Shown: one piece after another, positions 26,386-35,442 of the stretch
Layout of the letters: each line of letters starts with the position of its first letter
Numbering within the stretch: position 1 is the first letter of the stretch
NCBI RefSeq assembly: GCF_044762655.1
Contig: NZ_JBIWER010000002.1
Location: forward strand, 878,577 to 942,576
Source of the DNA: Psychrobacillus sp044762655
GTDB lineage: Bacteria > Bacillota > Bacilli > Bacillales_A > Planococcaceae
Direction of reading: 5' to 3'
Length of the DNA stretch: 64,000 nt
The notes under the pieces: model-generated
What the model saw: only the letters and a program-made list of their open reading frames with translations
Told to the model about the DNA's origin: nothing
The model's database searches: none
Translations under genes and position numbers: made by a program

Positions 26386-26438
26386 TACAATCATTACAAA
26401 TTTCATTAGAAATTAAAAAATCGCTGCCACAGCAACCA

Positions 26439-26915
26439 TTATTCAACAGTATCTAATAATTCTACATCTACATTTTCAGTGTCTTTCCAACTATAATACT
26501 TTTCTAAATGCCATTTATCTTTGAGCCTTCTATATTTGTTCTCTTCAATCCACAAATGTAAGTCATTATAGGCATCCATTATTTTATAGTTAACGCCTTT
26601 ATATCTTGAAACAGCATATCTTTGAGGAGGAACTGATAGAGTCACCATATCAGAAGGAATATCTTCGTACTCTTTAACTTCAACACAAACCCGATACCCA
26701 TCTTCATCATCAGTACCATTCTCTACAACAAATGCACCAAATTGGAGTAATGGATTAACGACATGCTTAATTTCATTCATACGTTCACTTAACTGTAATG
26801 ACGCTTTAGCGATCTCAATTAAATATTGGTCACCAGGACATAAAACTCTAAACCCAACTAACTTTATTTCTTCTAGTTCTTTAATAGACTTATTTTGTAA
26901 TGTTGTTTCTGACAT
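26439..26915 (-). CDS. GyrI-like / AraC-type effector-binding domain protein
   Basis: 158 aa from ATG at 26915 (ribosome binding site AAAGGAG); an upstream in-frame ATG without site is unlikely. The sequence has the stand-alone effector-binding (GyrI-like) fold: KELEEIKLVGFRVLCPGDQ, VCVEVKEYEDIPSDM, VSPPQRYAV-like SVPPQRYAVSRYKG, and WHLEKYYSW near the end. Such proteins bind small hydrophobic compounds and give self-protection or sequestration. No DNA-binding part. Single-gene unit. Confidence 0.82.
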   Translation of the reverse strand: MSETTLQNKSIKELEEIKLVGFRVLCPGDQYLIEIAKASLQLSERMNEIKHVVNPLLQFGAFVVENGTDDEDGYRVCVEVKEYEDIPSDMVTLSVPPQRYAVSRYKGVNYKIMDAYNDLHLWIEENKYRRLKDKWHLEKYYSWKDTENVDVELLDTVE

Positions 26916-26967
26916 TTTGAATTCTCCTTTCATTAATAGACTATTTCTACAAAAAAATCTCAAATAC

Positions 26968-27063
26968 CTTCTAATTTCACTAACCTGCCCCGTTAGTTCA
27001 ATAAAAAAAGCTACCCTTACAGGTAGCCACTTGTTTAACTAAAGCACCCGTTAGTTGAACAAG
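26968..27063 (-). repeat. Repeat family, type II
   Basis: Left arm TTTCACTAACCTGCCCC, core GCTACCCTTACAGGTAGCC, right end AAAGCACCCGTTAGTTGAAC. Core identical to the copy at 26296, so the two may be recent duplicates. Confidence 0.92.
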
Positions 27064-27216
27064 ATTTATTACAATCAAGTTAGGTAGAAAGGAAAAGCTA
27101 TTGGAGCTTCTTTACAAAAGTATTCATTTTTTTCTATTAAATTTGTGAAACATGATGATTCAGTAAATCACCTTGGATAAATTAGGCTCTATTGATAACA
27201 CTTCTGTATTTACCAC

Positions 27217-27966
27217 CTATTCCTCATACATCATTTTCCTCGTCATTCCACCATCTATGACAAGATTAATACCTGTAACAAAATCATTTTCTTTGGCTGT
27301 TAAATAAAGACAGGCTCGTGCAATATCATCTGGTTTTCCTACGCGCTTTGATAGATGCTGTTCATGATCAATTTTACTTAATTTTGAATAATCTCCTGTT
27401 TCAATCCAACCTGGGGAAATAGCATTGACTGTAATCCTATCTTCGCTAAATGAGGCTGCAAGTGCATGTGTAATGGCTACGATGCCACCTTTTGTGGCAG
27501 CATAAGATTCAGAATTTGGCTCAGACATAATGGCCCTTGTGGAGGAGATATTCACAATTGATCCACCTTCCTTATTATGTCGCATATACTTTGCTGCTTC
27601 ACGTGAACCCAAGAAAACACTTCTTAAGTTTGTGTTTATCACATCTTCCCATTCTTCTAGCGAAATATCATAAGGGGACTTGAATAACGCTTTTCCTGCA
27701 TTATTGATTAAAATATCTATCCGGCCATATGTTTGATTAGCTAATTCCATTAATCGAACAATATCTATTTCGAGCCTTACATCTGTTTGTACGAAAAGTA
27801 CTTCTTTACCCTGTTCTTTCATCCTTGTAACTGTTTTTTTACCTGCTTTTTCGTCGATATCTGCTAAAATAACATTGGCACCTTTTTCTGCGTAATGTAG
27901 GGCAATTCCTCTCCCAATTCCATTTCCAGCCCCTGTTATGATCACTGTTTTATTAGAAAAATCCAT
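27217..27966 (-). CDS. Short-chain dehydrogenase/reductase (FabG/glucose-dehydrogenase type)
   Basis: 249 aa. TGAGNGIG cofactor motif (about 12-19), LINNAGKAL, catalytic Ser in VNISSTRA, YAATKGG (Tyr, Lys) and C-terminal DGGMTRK, the classical SDR layout. It oxidises or reduces an unknown hydroxyl substrate with NAD(P). About 150 bp separate its stop from the nearest repeat on the left, longer than for most units; that stretch shows nothing. Confidence 0.92.
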   Translation of the reverse strand: MDFSNKTVIITGAGNGIGRGIALHYAEKGANVILADIDEKAGKKTVTRMKEQGKEVLFVQTDVRLEIDIVRLMELANQTYGRIDILINNAGKALFKSPYDISLEEWEDVINTNLRSVFLGSREAAKYMRHNKEGGSIVNISSTRAIMSEPNSESYAATKGGIVAITHALAASFSEDRITVNAISPGWIETGDYSKLSKIDHEQHLSKRVGKPDDIARACLYLTAKENDFVTGINLVIDGGMTRKMMYEE

Positions 27967-28132
27967 AATAATTACACTTCCTTTTTAAATAAGCGCTAAT
28001 CCTAGTTACAGAATTGCGCCCTATTCTTGAATAAACAATATTATCTTATGTTCCCGTACAATTTTATTTCGATACTCCATACCAAAATACAATCCAAGCT
28101 TCTTCAAAGCGAATTAGAAAATCATCATAAGC

Positions 28133-28203
28133 CTTCAAATGAATGAGTTAGATTGAAAAAGGCTTTACCCCATCCTGAAGTAAAGCACCCGTTAGTTTAA
28201 GTG
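28133..28203 (-). repeat. Repeat family, type I
   Basis: CTTCAAATGAATGAGTTAGA arms diverged, core GGCTTTACCCCATCCTGAAG, right end AAAGCACCCGTTAGTTTAAGTG. Confidence 0.82.
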
Positions 28204-28368
28204 AAACTCTTCACAATATATCTTAATTCTTGTCAATCAGCCTTTTTATTGCACTAACGACTACTTCCAATTTTCTTGATTAACTAAACACCCTCTATCT
28301 ATTAATTAATCTATATTTTATATAGCTGTGTAAAATGATTATACATTCCTAATGGGAAAAATAGTCAA

Positions 28369-28878
28369 TTATAAATTCAATGTCATAAACAGACTGTTTG
28401 GGTCATCAGAATATTTATCAAAAGGCTCGCAGTATGAAAACCTAAAGCTTTCATATAGTCGGTAAGCTGGTTGGAAGGCCTCGATAGAGCCTGTTTCAAG
28501 ACTTAATTTTGTATAGCCACGCATTTTAGCTTCATTAATAATATGCTGTAATATGGCTCTAGCCACACCTTTTTTCAAATGCTTTTCTACTGTTCGCATG
28601 GACTTTACTTCTCCATGTTTGTTAGTTAGTTCTTTTAAAGCTCCACAACCCATAATTTCTTCGTCTTCCCAGGCACTATAAAAAGTAACATTATCTCGCT
28701 GGAGTCCTTCAACATTTAAGGCATGTATACTTTCTGGAGGGGAGTTTTCAGCCATACCAGCTAAGTGTGTACTAATAAGTTCAATAGTTCTTTTATCTGT
28801 AAGGTCATCTAATTTAATTTCCAAATTGTTATACCATCCTTTGCTTATATTTTTAGGTTTTCCAAACAATATATTCAA
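28369..28878 (-). CDS. GNAT-family N-acetyltransferase
   Basis: 169 aa. MRTVEKHLKKGVARAILQHI carries the K-K-G-V-A pyrophosphate-binding loop; LSLETGSIEAFQPAYRLYES is the typical strand-helix before the end. It resembles B. subtilis YsnE/YeaR-type and PaiA-like putative acetyltransferases. Substrate unknown. About 165 bp from repeat to stop, longer than usual. Confidence 0.88.
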   Translation of the reverse strand: MNILFGKPKNISKGWYNNLEIKLDDLTDKRTIELISTHLAGMAENSPPESIHALNVEGLQRDNVTFYSAWEDEEIMGCGALKELTNKHGEVKSMRTVEKHLKKGVARAILQHIINEAKMRGYTKLSLETGSIEAFQPAYRLYESFRFSYCEPFDKYSDDPNSLFMTLNL

Positions 28879-28946
28879 TGAACCTTTTCAAAAATCTGAA
28901 TTCTACTTTAACTAAAGGATACAATGTTTATTTCCTTATAAAAAAC

Positions 28947-29083
28947 TTATTAAACTAACTTCCGCCTTAGTTTAAGTATAACATTTCACAATTCATAACT
29001 GAGATCTACTTGAAATTTTGGGAATAAAAACAGACCATTGAAAGGATGGCCATATTTTGCTAAAGCACCCGTTAGTTGAATAA
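28947..29083 (-). repeat. Repeat family, type III
   Basis: CTTATTAAACTAAC left arm, TTTAAGTATAACATTTCACAA centre, GACCATTG/AAGGATGGCC terminator stem, right end AAAGCACCCGTTAGTTGAAT. Confidence 0.9.
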
Positions 29084-29187
29084 AAAGTATTTGGAAAAAC
29101 GAACGTTTAAGTGAATATATTATCCCGACACAATGGCTTTCTCGCCACTAAACAAATTGGGTGTGTAAAGGAAAATAATTAATTCTC

Positions 29188-29526
29188 TTAATCTGGGTAC
29201 GCATCATATAAAGTATTGTCTTCGAAATGGACTAAAGAAAGATTATCCGTTAATTTAACTTCTAAAGAATAAATCTTATGACTGGTATCGTTTTGTAAGA
29301 TAATATAATAGTTTTCGCGATTATTATCATATCGAACGCCTACATTTCTAAAATTTTCATCTTCATTATATTTGGTTATGATGTAATCCATTGAATGTTC
29401 AAACACAGCAACTTCATTCTTCTTATGGTTATTATAAATCCAAATTGAAAATGCTATCACTATACAGAGAATAACGATTACTATTTTTGGGGCATTAGAT
29501 AATACGCATATCTTTATTGTTCTCAA
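29188..29526 (-). CDS. Membrane-anchored hypothetical protein
   Basis: 112 aa. One N-terminal membrane helix (about residues 12-30, IVIVILCIVIAFSIWIY) followed by a soluble, probably extracytoplasmic domain with YDNNRENYYIILQNDTSHKI. No known family. Single gene between repeats. Confidence 0.65.
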   Translation of the reverse strand: MRTIKICVLSNAPKIVIVILCIVIAFSIWIYNNHKKNEVAVFEHSMDYIITKYNEDENFRNVGVRYDNNRENYYIILQNDTSHKIYSLEVKLTDNLSLVHFEDNTLYDAYPD

Positions 29527-29568
29527 GTGATTTCACCTCTTAGGTTTGTTGATTCTGATTTTGTCTAG

Positions 29569-29636
29569 CTTATTCAACTAAACTGCCCCTTTAGTTCAAT
29601 AAAAGAGTGCCAACCATAATTGAATTAACACTCTTT
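29569..29636 (-). repeat. Repeat family, left half with a different terminator
   Basis: CTTATTCAACTAAACTGCCC / TTTAGTTCAAT arms, then AAAGAGTG...CACTCTTT hairpin. The standard right end is absent, and the hairpin overlaps the last codons of the methyltransferase to the right. Confidence 0.75.
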
Positions 29637-30401
29637 ATTTTTTTTAGAAGCCTTTATTATAAAAGTTGCTGGAATTAGACTTGCTTTTTGTGTTGAATAC
29701 CATCTTGAAGGATTTTCGGAAGGTGTATGCGGTATCGCAACTTCATCTATCACCTTTTCTATAATAAAATTTGAATCGATTAATGAATTTATATATGTAC
29801 TAAGTTTCCTATGATAGATGATAACTTCATTATGCCATGCTTCATTAAATTCTGGCCCTTCTTCAAGGTAGGACCTCTTAACAATAAAAGATCCATTTTC
29901 GAATTTTATACGATCATGAAATGGATGCTCCCAACTAAAAATAAAAGTTCCGCCTGGTTTCAAATAACTATTAATGTTTGCTAAAGTACTGTTAAGATCC
30001 ACTGTCCATCCAAATGCGTATATGGAATAAACAATATCAAAATAACTACTTGGCAACCCTGGATTTACCTCCATTGGAGATTCAAACAACTTTACATTAT
30101 TGTGTTGATTGCCTAATAATTTTGATGCCGTATTGATTTGTTTACTTGATAGATCGATTCCCCATAGTTCAGTAGCTCCATTGTTACTCATATATTGCAA
30201 TGAATGTCCGCTGCCACATCCTATGTCTAAGACCTTCTTTCCAGAAATACTGCCAAACAATTTAAGTTGCTCTTCCGTTAAAGAAAAAGGTCCATACTCA
30301 GGAAGAGCTGTCCGTCCGAAAAAACGTTCTGCTGATTTTTCCCAACCATCTTTATTAATAGTTAACATTTTATTGTGATCCATTTTTCCCACCATCCTCA
30401 T
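29625..30401 (-). CDS. Class I SAM-dependent methyltransferase
   Basis: About 254 aa (ATG at 30389 MVGKMDHNKM or 30377 MDHNKM is the probable start). Motif I VLDIGCGSGHSLQYM, motif II LWGIDLSSKQINTA, post-I YFDIVYSIYAFGW. The C-terminal YHRKLSTYINSLIDSNFIIE and EVAIPH resembles the paralog at 24755. Small-molecule methyltransferase of unknown target. Its 3' end overlaps a repeat-derived hairpin. Confidence 0.88.
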   Translation of the reverse strand: MRMVGKMDHNKMLTINKDGWEKSAERFFGRTALPEYGPFSLTEEQLKLFGSISGKKVLDIGCGSGHSLQYMSNNGATELWGIDLSSKQINTASKLLGNQHNNVKLFESPMEVNPGLPSSYFDIVYSIYAFGWTVDLNSTLANINSYLKPGGTFIFSWEHPFHDRIKFENGSFIVKRSYLEEGPEFNEAWHNEVIIYHRKLSTYINSLIDSNFIIEKVIDEVAIPHTPSENPSRWYSTQKASLIPATFIIKASKKNKEC

Positions 30402-30430
30402 TGCAATTAATTTTTCTTTTCAAACATATC

Positions 30431-30517
30431 TTCTTCAACTAAACTGCTTCGTTAGTTCAATAAGAAAAAGCTACCCTTACAGGCAGCCCCTTGTTAACTA
30501 AAGCACCCGTTAGTTAA
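30431..30517 (-). repeat. Repeat family, type II
   Basis: CTTCAACTAAACTGCTTC / GTTAGTTCAATAAG, core GCTACCCTTACAGGCAGCC, right end AAAGCACCCGTTAGTTAAG. Confidence 0.92.
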
Positions 30518-30534
30518 GATTTACAGTATCATTT

Positions 30535-30864
30535 TTAGAAATATACTATTGGATTACAAGATACTTTAAATGTATCTTCGTTATTTTTTTCCGTATAGCA
30601 TAGGTAACTTATTACATCATCTGGATCATCCACCTTTGGATTATTCGCATCGGTAAAATAGACAGAATATTCGTTCCCGCTATTTGGTACGGCTCTTACT
30701 AAAGCAAAAAAACTTTGATAAGGATACCCAGCATTTTGTATATAGTTTCTTATAGCACTTCTTGGAGTATTATCATTGTGCAATATTGGAGCTAAAATTG
30801 GTGGGGAAATAATAATTAATACTAAGATAATACAAAAAATAAAAATAATTTTCCTTTTTCTCAT
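30535..30864 (-). CDS. Hypothetical exported/membrane-anchored protein
   Basis: 109 aa: basic MRKRK, one hydrophobic segment (about 6-26, IFIFCIILVLIIISPPILAP), then an extracytoplasmic domain with AIRNYIQNAGYPYQSFFALV and EYSVYFTDANN. Resembles DUF3139-type Bacillus proteins in layout (memory-based, unsure). Single gene between repeats. Confidence 0.65.
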   Translation of the reverse strand: MRKRKIIFIFCIILVLIIISPPILAPILHNDNTPRSAIRNYIQNAGYPYQSFFALVRAVPNSGNEYSVYFTDANNPKVDDPDDVISYLCYTEKNNEDTFKVSCNPIVYF

Positions 30865-30920
30865 ATCTATCCCACCTTTCTATGTTCTACAATTTTGTTT
30901 CTCTTTTACAATGTATTATA

Positions 30921-30957
30921 CCTTCTCTTACTGAAGTAAAGCACCCGTTAGTGAAAG
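30921..30957 (-). repeat. Repeat family, right half type I
   Basis: CTTCTCTTACTGAAGTAAAGCACCCG-like right half; left arm missing; GTTAGTGAAAG end. Confidence 0.75.
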
Positions 30958-30979
30958 AGGGTCTGCCATCTTTTGAAGT

Positions 30980-31486
30980 TTAATCAGACCATTTTTCCTC
31001 ATCAGAAATCCATTTATTTTTATGTAAGTCAAAGGATTTATCGTCATCGTGGAAACCGAAATAGGCAGGTAATTTTATACTTACCCCATCTGCTTTATTC
31101 CAACACGCAACAAACCATTCCACAATGGCTTGTTCTTCAGCTTTGGATATTATCTCATCATTCTGTTCATGAAACTCCCAGAACTCGTCTGACTTATCAG
31201 TAGGAAGTTCGTAGTATTGCATATCTTCAAGTAATTCGTGACTACCTGCAAAAATACTACTATCGCTTCCTTCGTAAAAAACTTCATTTGCTTCTCTGTC
31301 CATAGAAAATATCATAATGGAAAGGTCGAATGGTTGAATAAAAACCGAGAAATCTAATAAATCTATTTCATTGTAATAATTAAAACCAAGTATTTCTCTT
31401 ATATTTCGAATCAACTTATCAGAGTTCTTTTCAAGATTTTCTTTTAATGAGCTAATGTATTTTTCTATTGTAAACAACTTATTCAC
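30980..31486 (-). CDS. Hypothetical soluble acidic protein
   Basis: 168 aa, acidic, no membrane segment. IREILGFNYYNEIDLLDFSV near the N-terminus and IVEWFVACWNKADGVSIKLP with PAYFGFHDDDKSFDL near the C-terminus. The plan resembles small proteins of the SUKH/immunity-like or YfbM-type families, but I do not recognise it. Single gene between repeats. Confidence 0.65.
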   Translation of the reverse strand: MNKLFTIEKYISSLKENLEKNSDKLIRNIREILGFNYYNEIDLLDFSVFIQPFDLSIMIFSMDREANEVFYEGSDSSIFAGSHELLEDMQYYELPTDKSDEFWEFHEQNDEIISKAEEQAIVEWFVACWNKADGVSIKLPAYFGFHDDDKSFDLHKNKWISDEEKWSD

Positions 31487-31562
31487 CTCAAACTCCTATT
31501 AAATTTTCAATAAGTATTTTTATCATTTAACGCTAAAAACAAGGTCTAAAAATATTGTACTC

Positions 31563-31670
31563 GTTATTCAACTAACCTGCGCCGTTAGTTCAAGAAGAAA
31601 ATCAGTTACCAATGGCAACCCCATGATTTTTTACTAAAGCACCCGTTAGTTTAAGTGTAGACTTTCACAA
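31563..31670 (-). repeat. Repeat family, type IV
   Basis: TTATTCAACTAACCTGCGCC / GTTAGTTCAAGAAG arms, core CAGTTACCAATGGCAACCCC, right end AAAGCACCCGTTAGTTTAAG, plus the TTCACAA tail. Confidence 0.9.
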
Positions 31671-31714
31671 TCTTATTCCTCTACAAAAGAAAAAGGACCC
31701 CAAAGAGAGTCCTA

Positions 31715-32150
31715 TTAGTTATTAATTGTTTTAATTCGGAAAGCATAAATTCCATCACCTTCATCCCAACTTGCGTGAATGACAAAAATGAATTTGCCTT
31801 CAAGCTCCGGTAATCTAAATTCATGGGTATTAGATCTTTTAAGATCCACGCCATTGTTCTCCCAATTACCAATTTCGATTGAAGAAGGTTTGTAATCAAA
31901 GTTAATTGATATTGTTTTCCCGCTTGGAACTTCATTCATCTTCACCTTTTCTACAAGTTCAGCTGGGGATGCCGAGTCAGCATTAACAACTTCTCCATTT
32001 TTTGACCAAGAATATGTCCCCATTGCAAAAGAAATTTCTTGATTATCAACTGTTATAGTCGGATGAGGTGGCTTTAAATCTTAATTTTCATTTAATTGGC
32101 ATCCAGTTATAAAAAATATAAAAACAAATATCCATAGGCATTTTTTTCAT
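31715..32150 (-). pseudogene. Lipoprotein gene with broken signal peptide
   Basis: The intact part (31715-32023) encodes 102 aa beginning MGTYSWSKNGEVVNADSASP and ending in AFRIKTINN. Upstream, another frame encodes LWIFVFIFFITGCQLNEN, a lipobox with GC, then an in-frame TAA, then DLKPPHPTITVDNQEISF joining the body. One extra A in the A-run after ATG (32141-32150) shifts the start. So one frameshift plus one stop separate the signal peptide from the domain. The family is a common unnamed Bacillus lipoprotein with a TV-x-NQE-I strand before the WS motif. Confidence 0.75.
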
Positions 32151-32183
32151 TCTAGTACTTCCGCTATAAATTTTATGTATACG

Positions 32184-32217
32184 TGATCTTAGCTAAAGTA
32201 CCTGTTAGTTCAAGAAG
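32184..32217 (-). repeat. Repeat family, right end only
   Basis: AGCTAAAGTACCTGTTAGTTCAAG; no left arm. Confidence 0.65.
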
Positions 32218-32256
32218 GTTTATCAGATTACCGATTCCTTCTTGAAAATTTAATCT

Positions 32257-32595
32257 TTATTGAGTTTCTACTGTGTTCTTCCTGGTAGATGAGAAATTTA
32301 TTAAGCCGAATAGTAAAAATAACATACTAACTGCCCATAAAACTCCTGCAATTCCAAGGCGTAGAGAAATTTCTTCAGATGCCATCGGATGGTTAACATC
32401 AAAACTGATTGCATTTAATGCTTGGCTTATTGCCCAACTAAAAAATATAAAAAAACCAATAACCAATCCATAAGCCATTCTAAATGGCTTTCGTTTTTTT
32501 GAAAACATTAACAGTAATACAACAATAAACGCTATACCCATTATGATTGTAAATCCACCTATTAGCATACCCATTGTTTCTTGTTCCATTGGCAT
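32257..32595 (-). CDS. Small membrane protein, three segments
   Basis: 112 aa with hydrophobic segments near residues 10-30, 40-62 and 80-103, a basic loop KKRKPFRMA and a polar tail. No recognised family. The start at 32595 has a GGGGGAG-type site upstream. Single gene between repeats. Confidence 0.65.
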   Translation of the reverse strand: MPMEQETMGMLIGGFTIIMGIAFIVVLLLMFSKKRKPFRMAYGLVIGFFIFFSWAISQALNAISFDVNHPMASEEISLRLGIAGVLWAVSMLFLLFGLINFSSTRKNTVETQ

Positions 32596-32630
32596 ATTTC
32601 TTCACTCCCCCAAAAAACATTCTATTGTAA

Positions 32631-32669
32631 TTTACATATATTAACTTATTCGATACCATACAAAAAAAT
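32631..32669. repeat. Non-coding spacer module E, copy 2
   Basis: TTTACATATATTAACTTATT then CGATACCATACAAAAA, directly left of a repeat left end, as at 19741, 40675 and 45344. Confidence 0.68.
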
Positions 32670-32712
32670 CTTCTTATTCAACTAAACTGCCGCTTTAGTT
32701 CAATAAGAAAAC
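32670..32712 (-). repeat. Repeat family, left half
   Basis: CTTATTCAACTAAACTGCCG / TTTAGTTCAATAAG hairpin present; core and right end replaced by ACAGGCTACAGTTATTATTTC. Confidence 0.78.
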
Positions 32713-32757
32713 AGGCTACAGTTATTATTTCTTACCTCTTCACAAAGGACGAATGAT

Positions 32758-33534
32758 CTATATTAAACTGTCACGTTGCTTCATCAAAAACCTTTTTACT
32801 ATAATCCTAACGCAAAAGAGTCCACTAATTAATAGAATTAATAATAAAGGTCCTACTAGTAAGCGTCCGGTAGTAATTGCATTTGAAGATAGGATACTTG
32901 GAACAAACGAAGTAATCAACCTAAAATAAGGAACATCTGAATAAGCTAGAATAATATTTTCTAACATCATGTAACAAAAAGGACCTGTAAACACAACAAA
33001 GATATTTTTTAAATATATCCAAAGTACAAAACCAAATGTAGCAACAACAAAACCTATAAATGCCCTCCAACAACTAAGAACAAGTCCATATAAGAACGGA
33101 TGATTAACAAAATAATAACCAGCATAGTTTTCTATGGCATAATCCGAACCATGTGGTATTACATCTGGGATAAAATATAAGGCAATAATTAACCCTATAA
33201 AAGATAAAACAAAAGTGATGATAGCACCACTGATTGATGAAACTAACCACTTGGCAATCATGTACTTTCTCTTTGATTCCCCGGCATTATTGGAAGAACC
33301 ATTACCTTTTTTTCGATCACAGAATATTAACCAACATGCAGGAACTACAGCAAAAAAAGGAAAAAAGAGTGCAATTAGCTCACCTGATTGTTCCCAAACT
33401 TCAATATTGTAATTATAGAAATAACCATATTGGCGAATAATAACGATCCCTCCACTAAACAATAGAGCTGTAAGTAAAGTAATAAGGTGGGGATATTTTA
33501 ACTTAGAAATTTCCATTTTCATAAAATGTAACAT
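32758..33534 (-). CDS. ABC-2 type permease-like membrane protein
   Basis: About 258 aa from ATG at 33534 (MLHFMKMEISKLK), which has AAAGGAGGAATAGTT as ribosome binding site. MEISKLK at the N-terminus followed by six hydrophobic segments is typical of lantibiotic-immunity-type ABC-2 permeases (BcrB/SpaE-like). CDRKKGNGSSNNAGESKRKY is the first cytoplasmic loop. No ATPase gene is nearby, which is unusual. Third gene of the ECF sigma/anti-sigma operon. Confidence 0.8.
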   Translation of the reverse strand: MLHFMKMEISKLKYPHLITLLTALLFSGGIVIIRQYGYFYNYNIEVWEQSGELIALFFPFFAVVPACWLIFCDRKKGNGSSNNAGESKRKYMIAKWLVSSISGAIITFVLSFIGLIIALYFIPDVIPHGSDYAIENYAGYYFVNHPFLYGLVLSCWRAFIGFVVATFGFVLWIYLKNIFVVFTGPFCYMMLENIILAYSDVPYFRLITSFVPSILSSNAITTGRLLVGPLLLILLISGLFCVRIIVKRFLMKQRDSLI

Positions 33535-33618
33535 AACTATTCCTCCTTTATTGTTAATCTTTAATATTTTCAAGATTTTTCATATCTTTTTAGAATTGAA
33601 TTTTTCTTTAACTTGTTA

Positions 33619-34632
33619 CTACTTATTTGGATTCACCGTTACACCAAATTCAGATGCCCGAATCATTTCTAAATCTTCTAGTCTTTTTAACTCTGCTGCT
33701 GTACCCGTTACAACTACACCTATTATCTCGATATTTTCAGCAGCTAGTTTCGCAGAAACTCCTTTTAGATTGTTATATATACGATTAAATTCCCCAAAGT
33801 ATTTTCCATCTTTATAATTTAAGCCCATTTGTAAAGCATCAATAAAATACGTCTCACTCATAGATGAATCGATAGAGTTTTCACTAAACCCGTAAATTTT
33901 AGTAGCCAATTCAGTCGAATTGGAATTATACTCGTTTATGTTTGTGTTTAATGATTCAGTGTCTTCTTCTGAATAAGTATCTACCCAGTACCATTTAAGT
34001 GTAATATTCTCTGGAATTAATTCACGAACTTCTTTCAGTGTATATTTTTGGTTAAATGAAACCCCTAATTCGACCAAAGTATCATCTGTAAAATTATTTA
34101 AGGTATTTAGGTCATTACGAATTTGTTTGTACAATACCTCTGGATGATAAAAACTCAACATTCTTTGCTTTGTCTCACGATCATAATACCTTACTAGTCC
34201 ATCCTCTTTGTCTTCTAACTGTATCGGGGAATGATTTCCTGTAAAACGACTTATCCCACCAAATAGACTATACATAACAACTTGATTACTCCAATCTACT
34301 GGAATCCCTTCAATCTCTTTATAACGATTAAACGTTAAAATACCTTCAAATACACCATTTGATTCGTTTTGGCTTCCTAATAGCACAATATTGGGATTAG
34401 TGATTCTGCTAAATAATTCGATATCCCGCATCGCCTTTTCTTGGCTTCCTCTTATGATAATAAACCAAGAAAAACTTAAAGTAATTATCAGAAATACGAT
34501 GACAAATAAAGAGATACCTATATTTCGAAGAATGGTTTTTCTCTTTGCTTTTTTTACAACCTTTGAAATAACACTTGTTGACTTCCCATCAAATAAATCA
34601 TTTAATTCCTGTTCTATTTTATTTTCCGTCAT
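33619..34632 (-). CDS. Anti-sigma factor with Sigma_reg_N/Sigma_reg_C domains
   Basis: About 337 aa from ATG at 34632 (MTENKIEQ), which overlaps the sigma stop by 14 nt. The N-terminal cytoplasmic part FDGKSTSVISKVVKKAKRKT precedes a membrane helix (about 37-60). An extracytoplasmic domain follows (QVVMYSLFGGISRFTGN ... IEIIGVVVTGTAAELKRLED). This is the layout of the Sigma_reg family (SigX/SigM-type regulators in B. cereus). It holds the sigma factor until an envelope signal. Confidence 0.85.
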   Translation of the reverse strand: MTENKIEQELNDLFDGKSTSVISKVVKKAKRKTILRNIGISLFVIVFLIITLSFSWFIIIRGSQEKAMRDIELFSRITNPNIVLLGSQNESNGVFEGILTFNRYKEIEGIPVDWSNQVVMYSLFGGISRFTGNHSPIQLEDKEDGLVRYYDRETKQRMLSFYHPEVLYKQIRNDLNTLNNFTDDTLVELGVSFNQKYTLKEVRELIPENITLKWYWVDTYSEEDTESLNTNINEYNSNSTELATKIYGFSENSIDSSMSETYFIDALQMGLNYKDGKYFGEFNRIYNNLKGVSAKLAAENIEIIGVVVTGTAAELKRLEDLEMIRASEFGVTVNPNK

Positions 34633-35134
34633 GTTTGTCCTTCTCCTTTCGATACATGTCTTTAAAGGATTTTCTTGCACGAAATAAATAAGTTTTCAAT
34701 GTTCCTAGATTTAAGTCCAACATTTCAGAAATCTCTTGGTAGCTTAATCCAAGTACATATTTCAACAAGATTAGTTGCTTATGTAAGGGGGGGAGTTGAT
34801 TCAGTATGTCTTGAATTTCTTTATTCACTTCAATTTGTTGAACATAATCTTCTGGTAAAAGTGAATCATCTACCAGCTCAAAGTTACCAAAAGATATATA
34901 CACCTCCCTTTTCTGTCTGCGACACAAATCATAATAATGGTTAATTGCTACACGAAATAACCAACTATACGCTTTGTTTGGGTCAATGGAATCAATATAT
35001 AAAATAAATTTATAGATGGATTCTTGGATAATATCTTCAGCATCTTGAGGGGTTGCACCATTTTTAATTAAATATTTAAAAATATTTACTGTTTTTTCTT
35101 GTAAAACTATGTACAGTTCATCATGCCGACTCAA
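34619..35134 (-). CDS. ECF-type RNA polymerase sigma factor
   Basis: 171 aa. Region 2: GATPQDAEDIIQESIYKFIL and YSWLFRVAINHYYDLCRRQ. Region 4: LPPLHKQLILLKYVLGLSYQ and EISEMLDLNLGTLKTYLFRA. Complete ECF factor of the SigM/SigX-like group. Directly coupled to its anti-sigma factor and an ABC-2 permease, suggesting an antimicrobial-peptide or envelope response. Upstream (35135-35356) no clear promoter was identified. Confidence 0.93.
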   Translation of the reverse strand: MSRHDELYIVLQEKTVNIFKYLIKNGATPQDAEDIIQESIYKFILYIDSIDPNKAYSWLFRVAINHYYDLCRRQKREVYISFGNFELVDDSLLPEDYVQQIEVNKEIQDILNQLPPLHKQLILLKYVLGLSYQEISEMLDLNLGTLKTYLFRARKSFKDMYRKEKDKHDGK

Positions 35135-35356
35135 TTACTCCCCTCCTTTTCATTTATAAGACCTTTAACATTGAAAAAAGTTAACATTTAAATATGAAAT
35201 TTTACTTAAAGATTTTCAAAATAAAAAGTATGTCCTATTAATAGAATCATACTAGAATATGATAATTCGCTGTTTAACTGGTATTACAAACTTAATTCTA
35301 TATTTCTGGAGGATTGCCCAGTTAATGAAAAAAATATTTATTATTGTCATCCCCCT

Positions 35357-35441
35357 TTATTCAACTAAACTGCTTCTTTAGTTCAATAAGATAAAAGGCT
35401 TTACTCCTTCTTGAAGTAAAGCACCCGTAGTTGAGGAAGAA
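35357..35441 (-). repeat. Repeat family, type I
   Basis: TTATTCAACTAAACTGCTTC / TTTAGTTCAATAAG, standard core, right end AAAGCACCCGTAGTTGAGG (one base short). Confidence 0.9.
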
Positions 35442-35442
35442 G

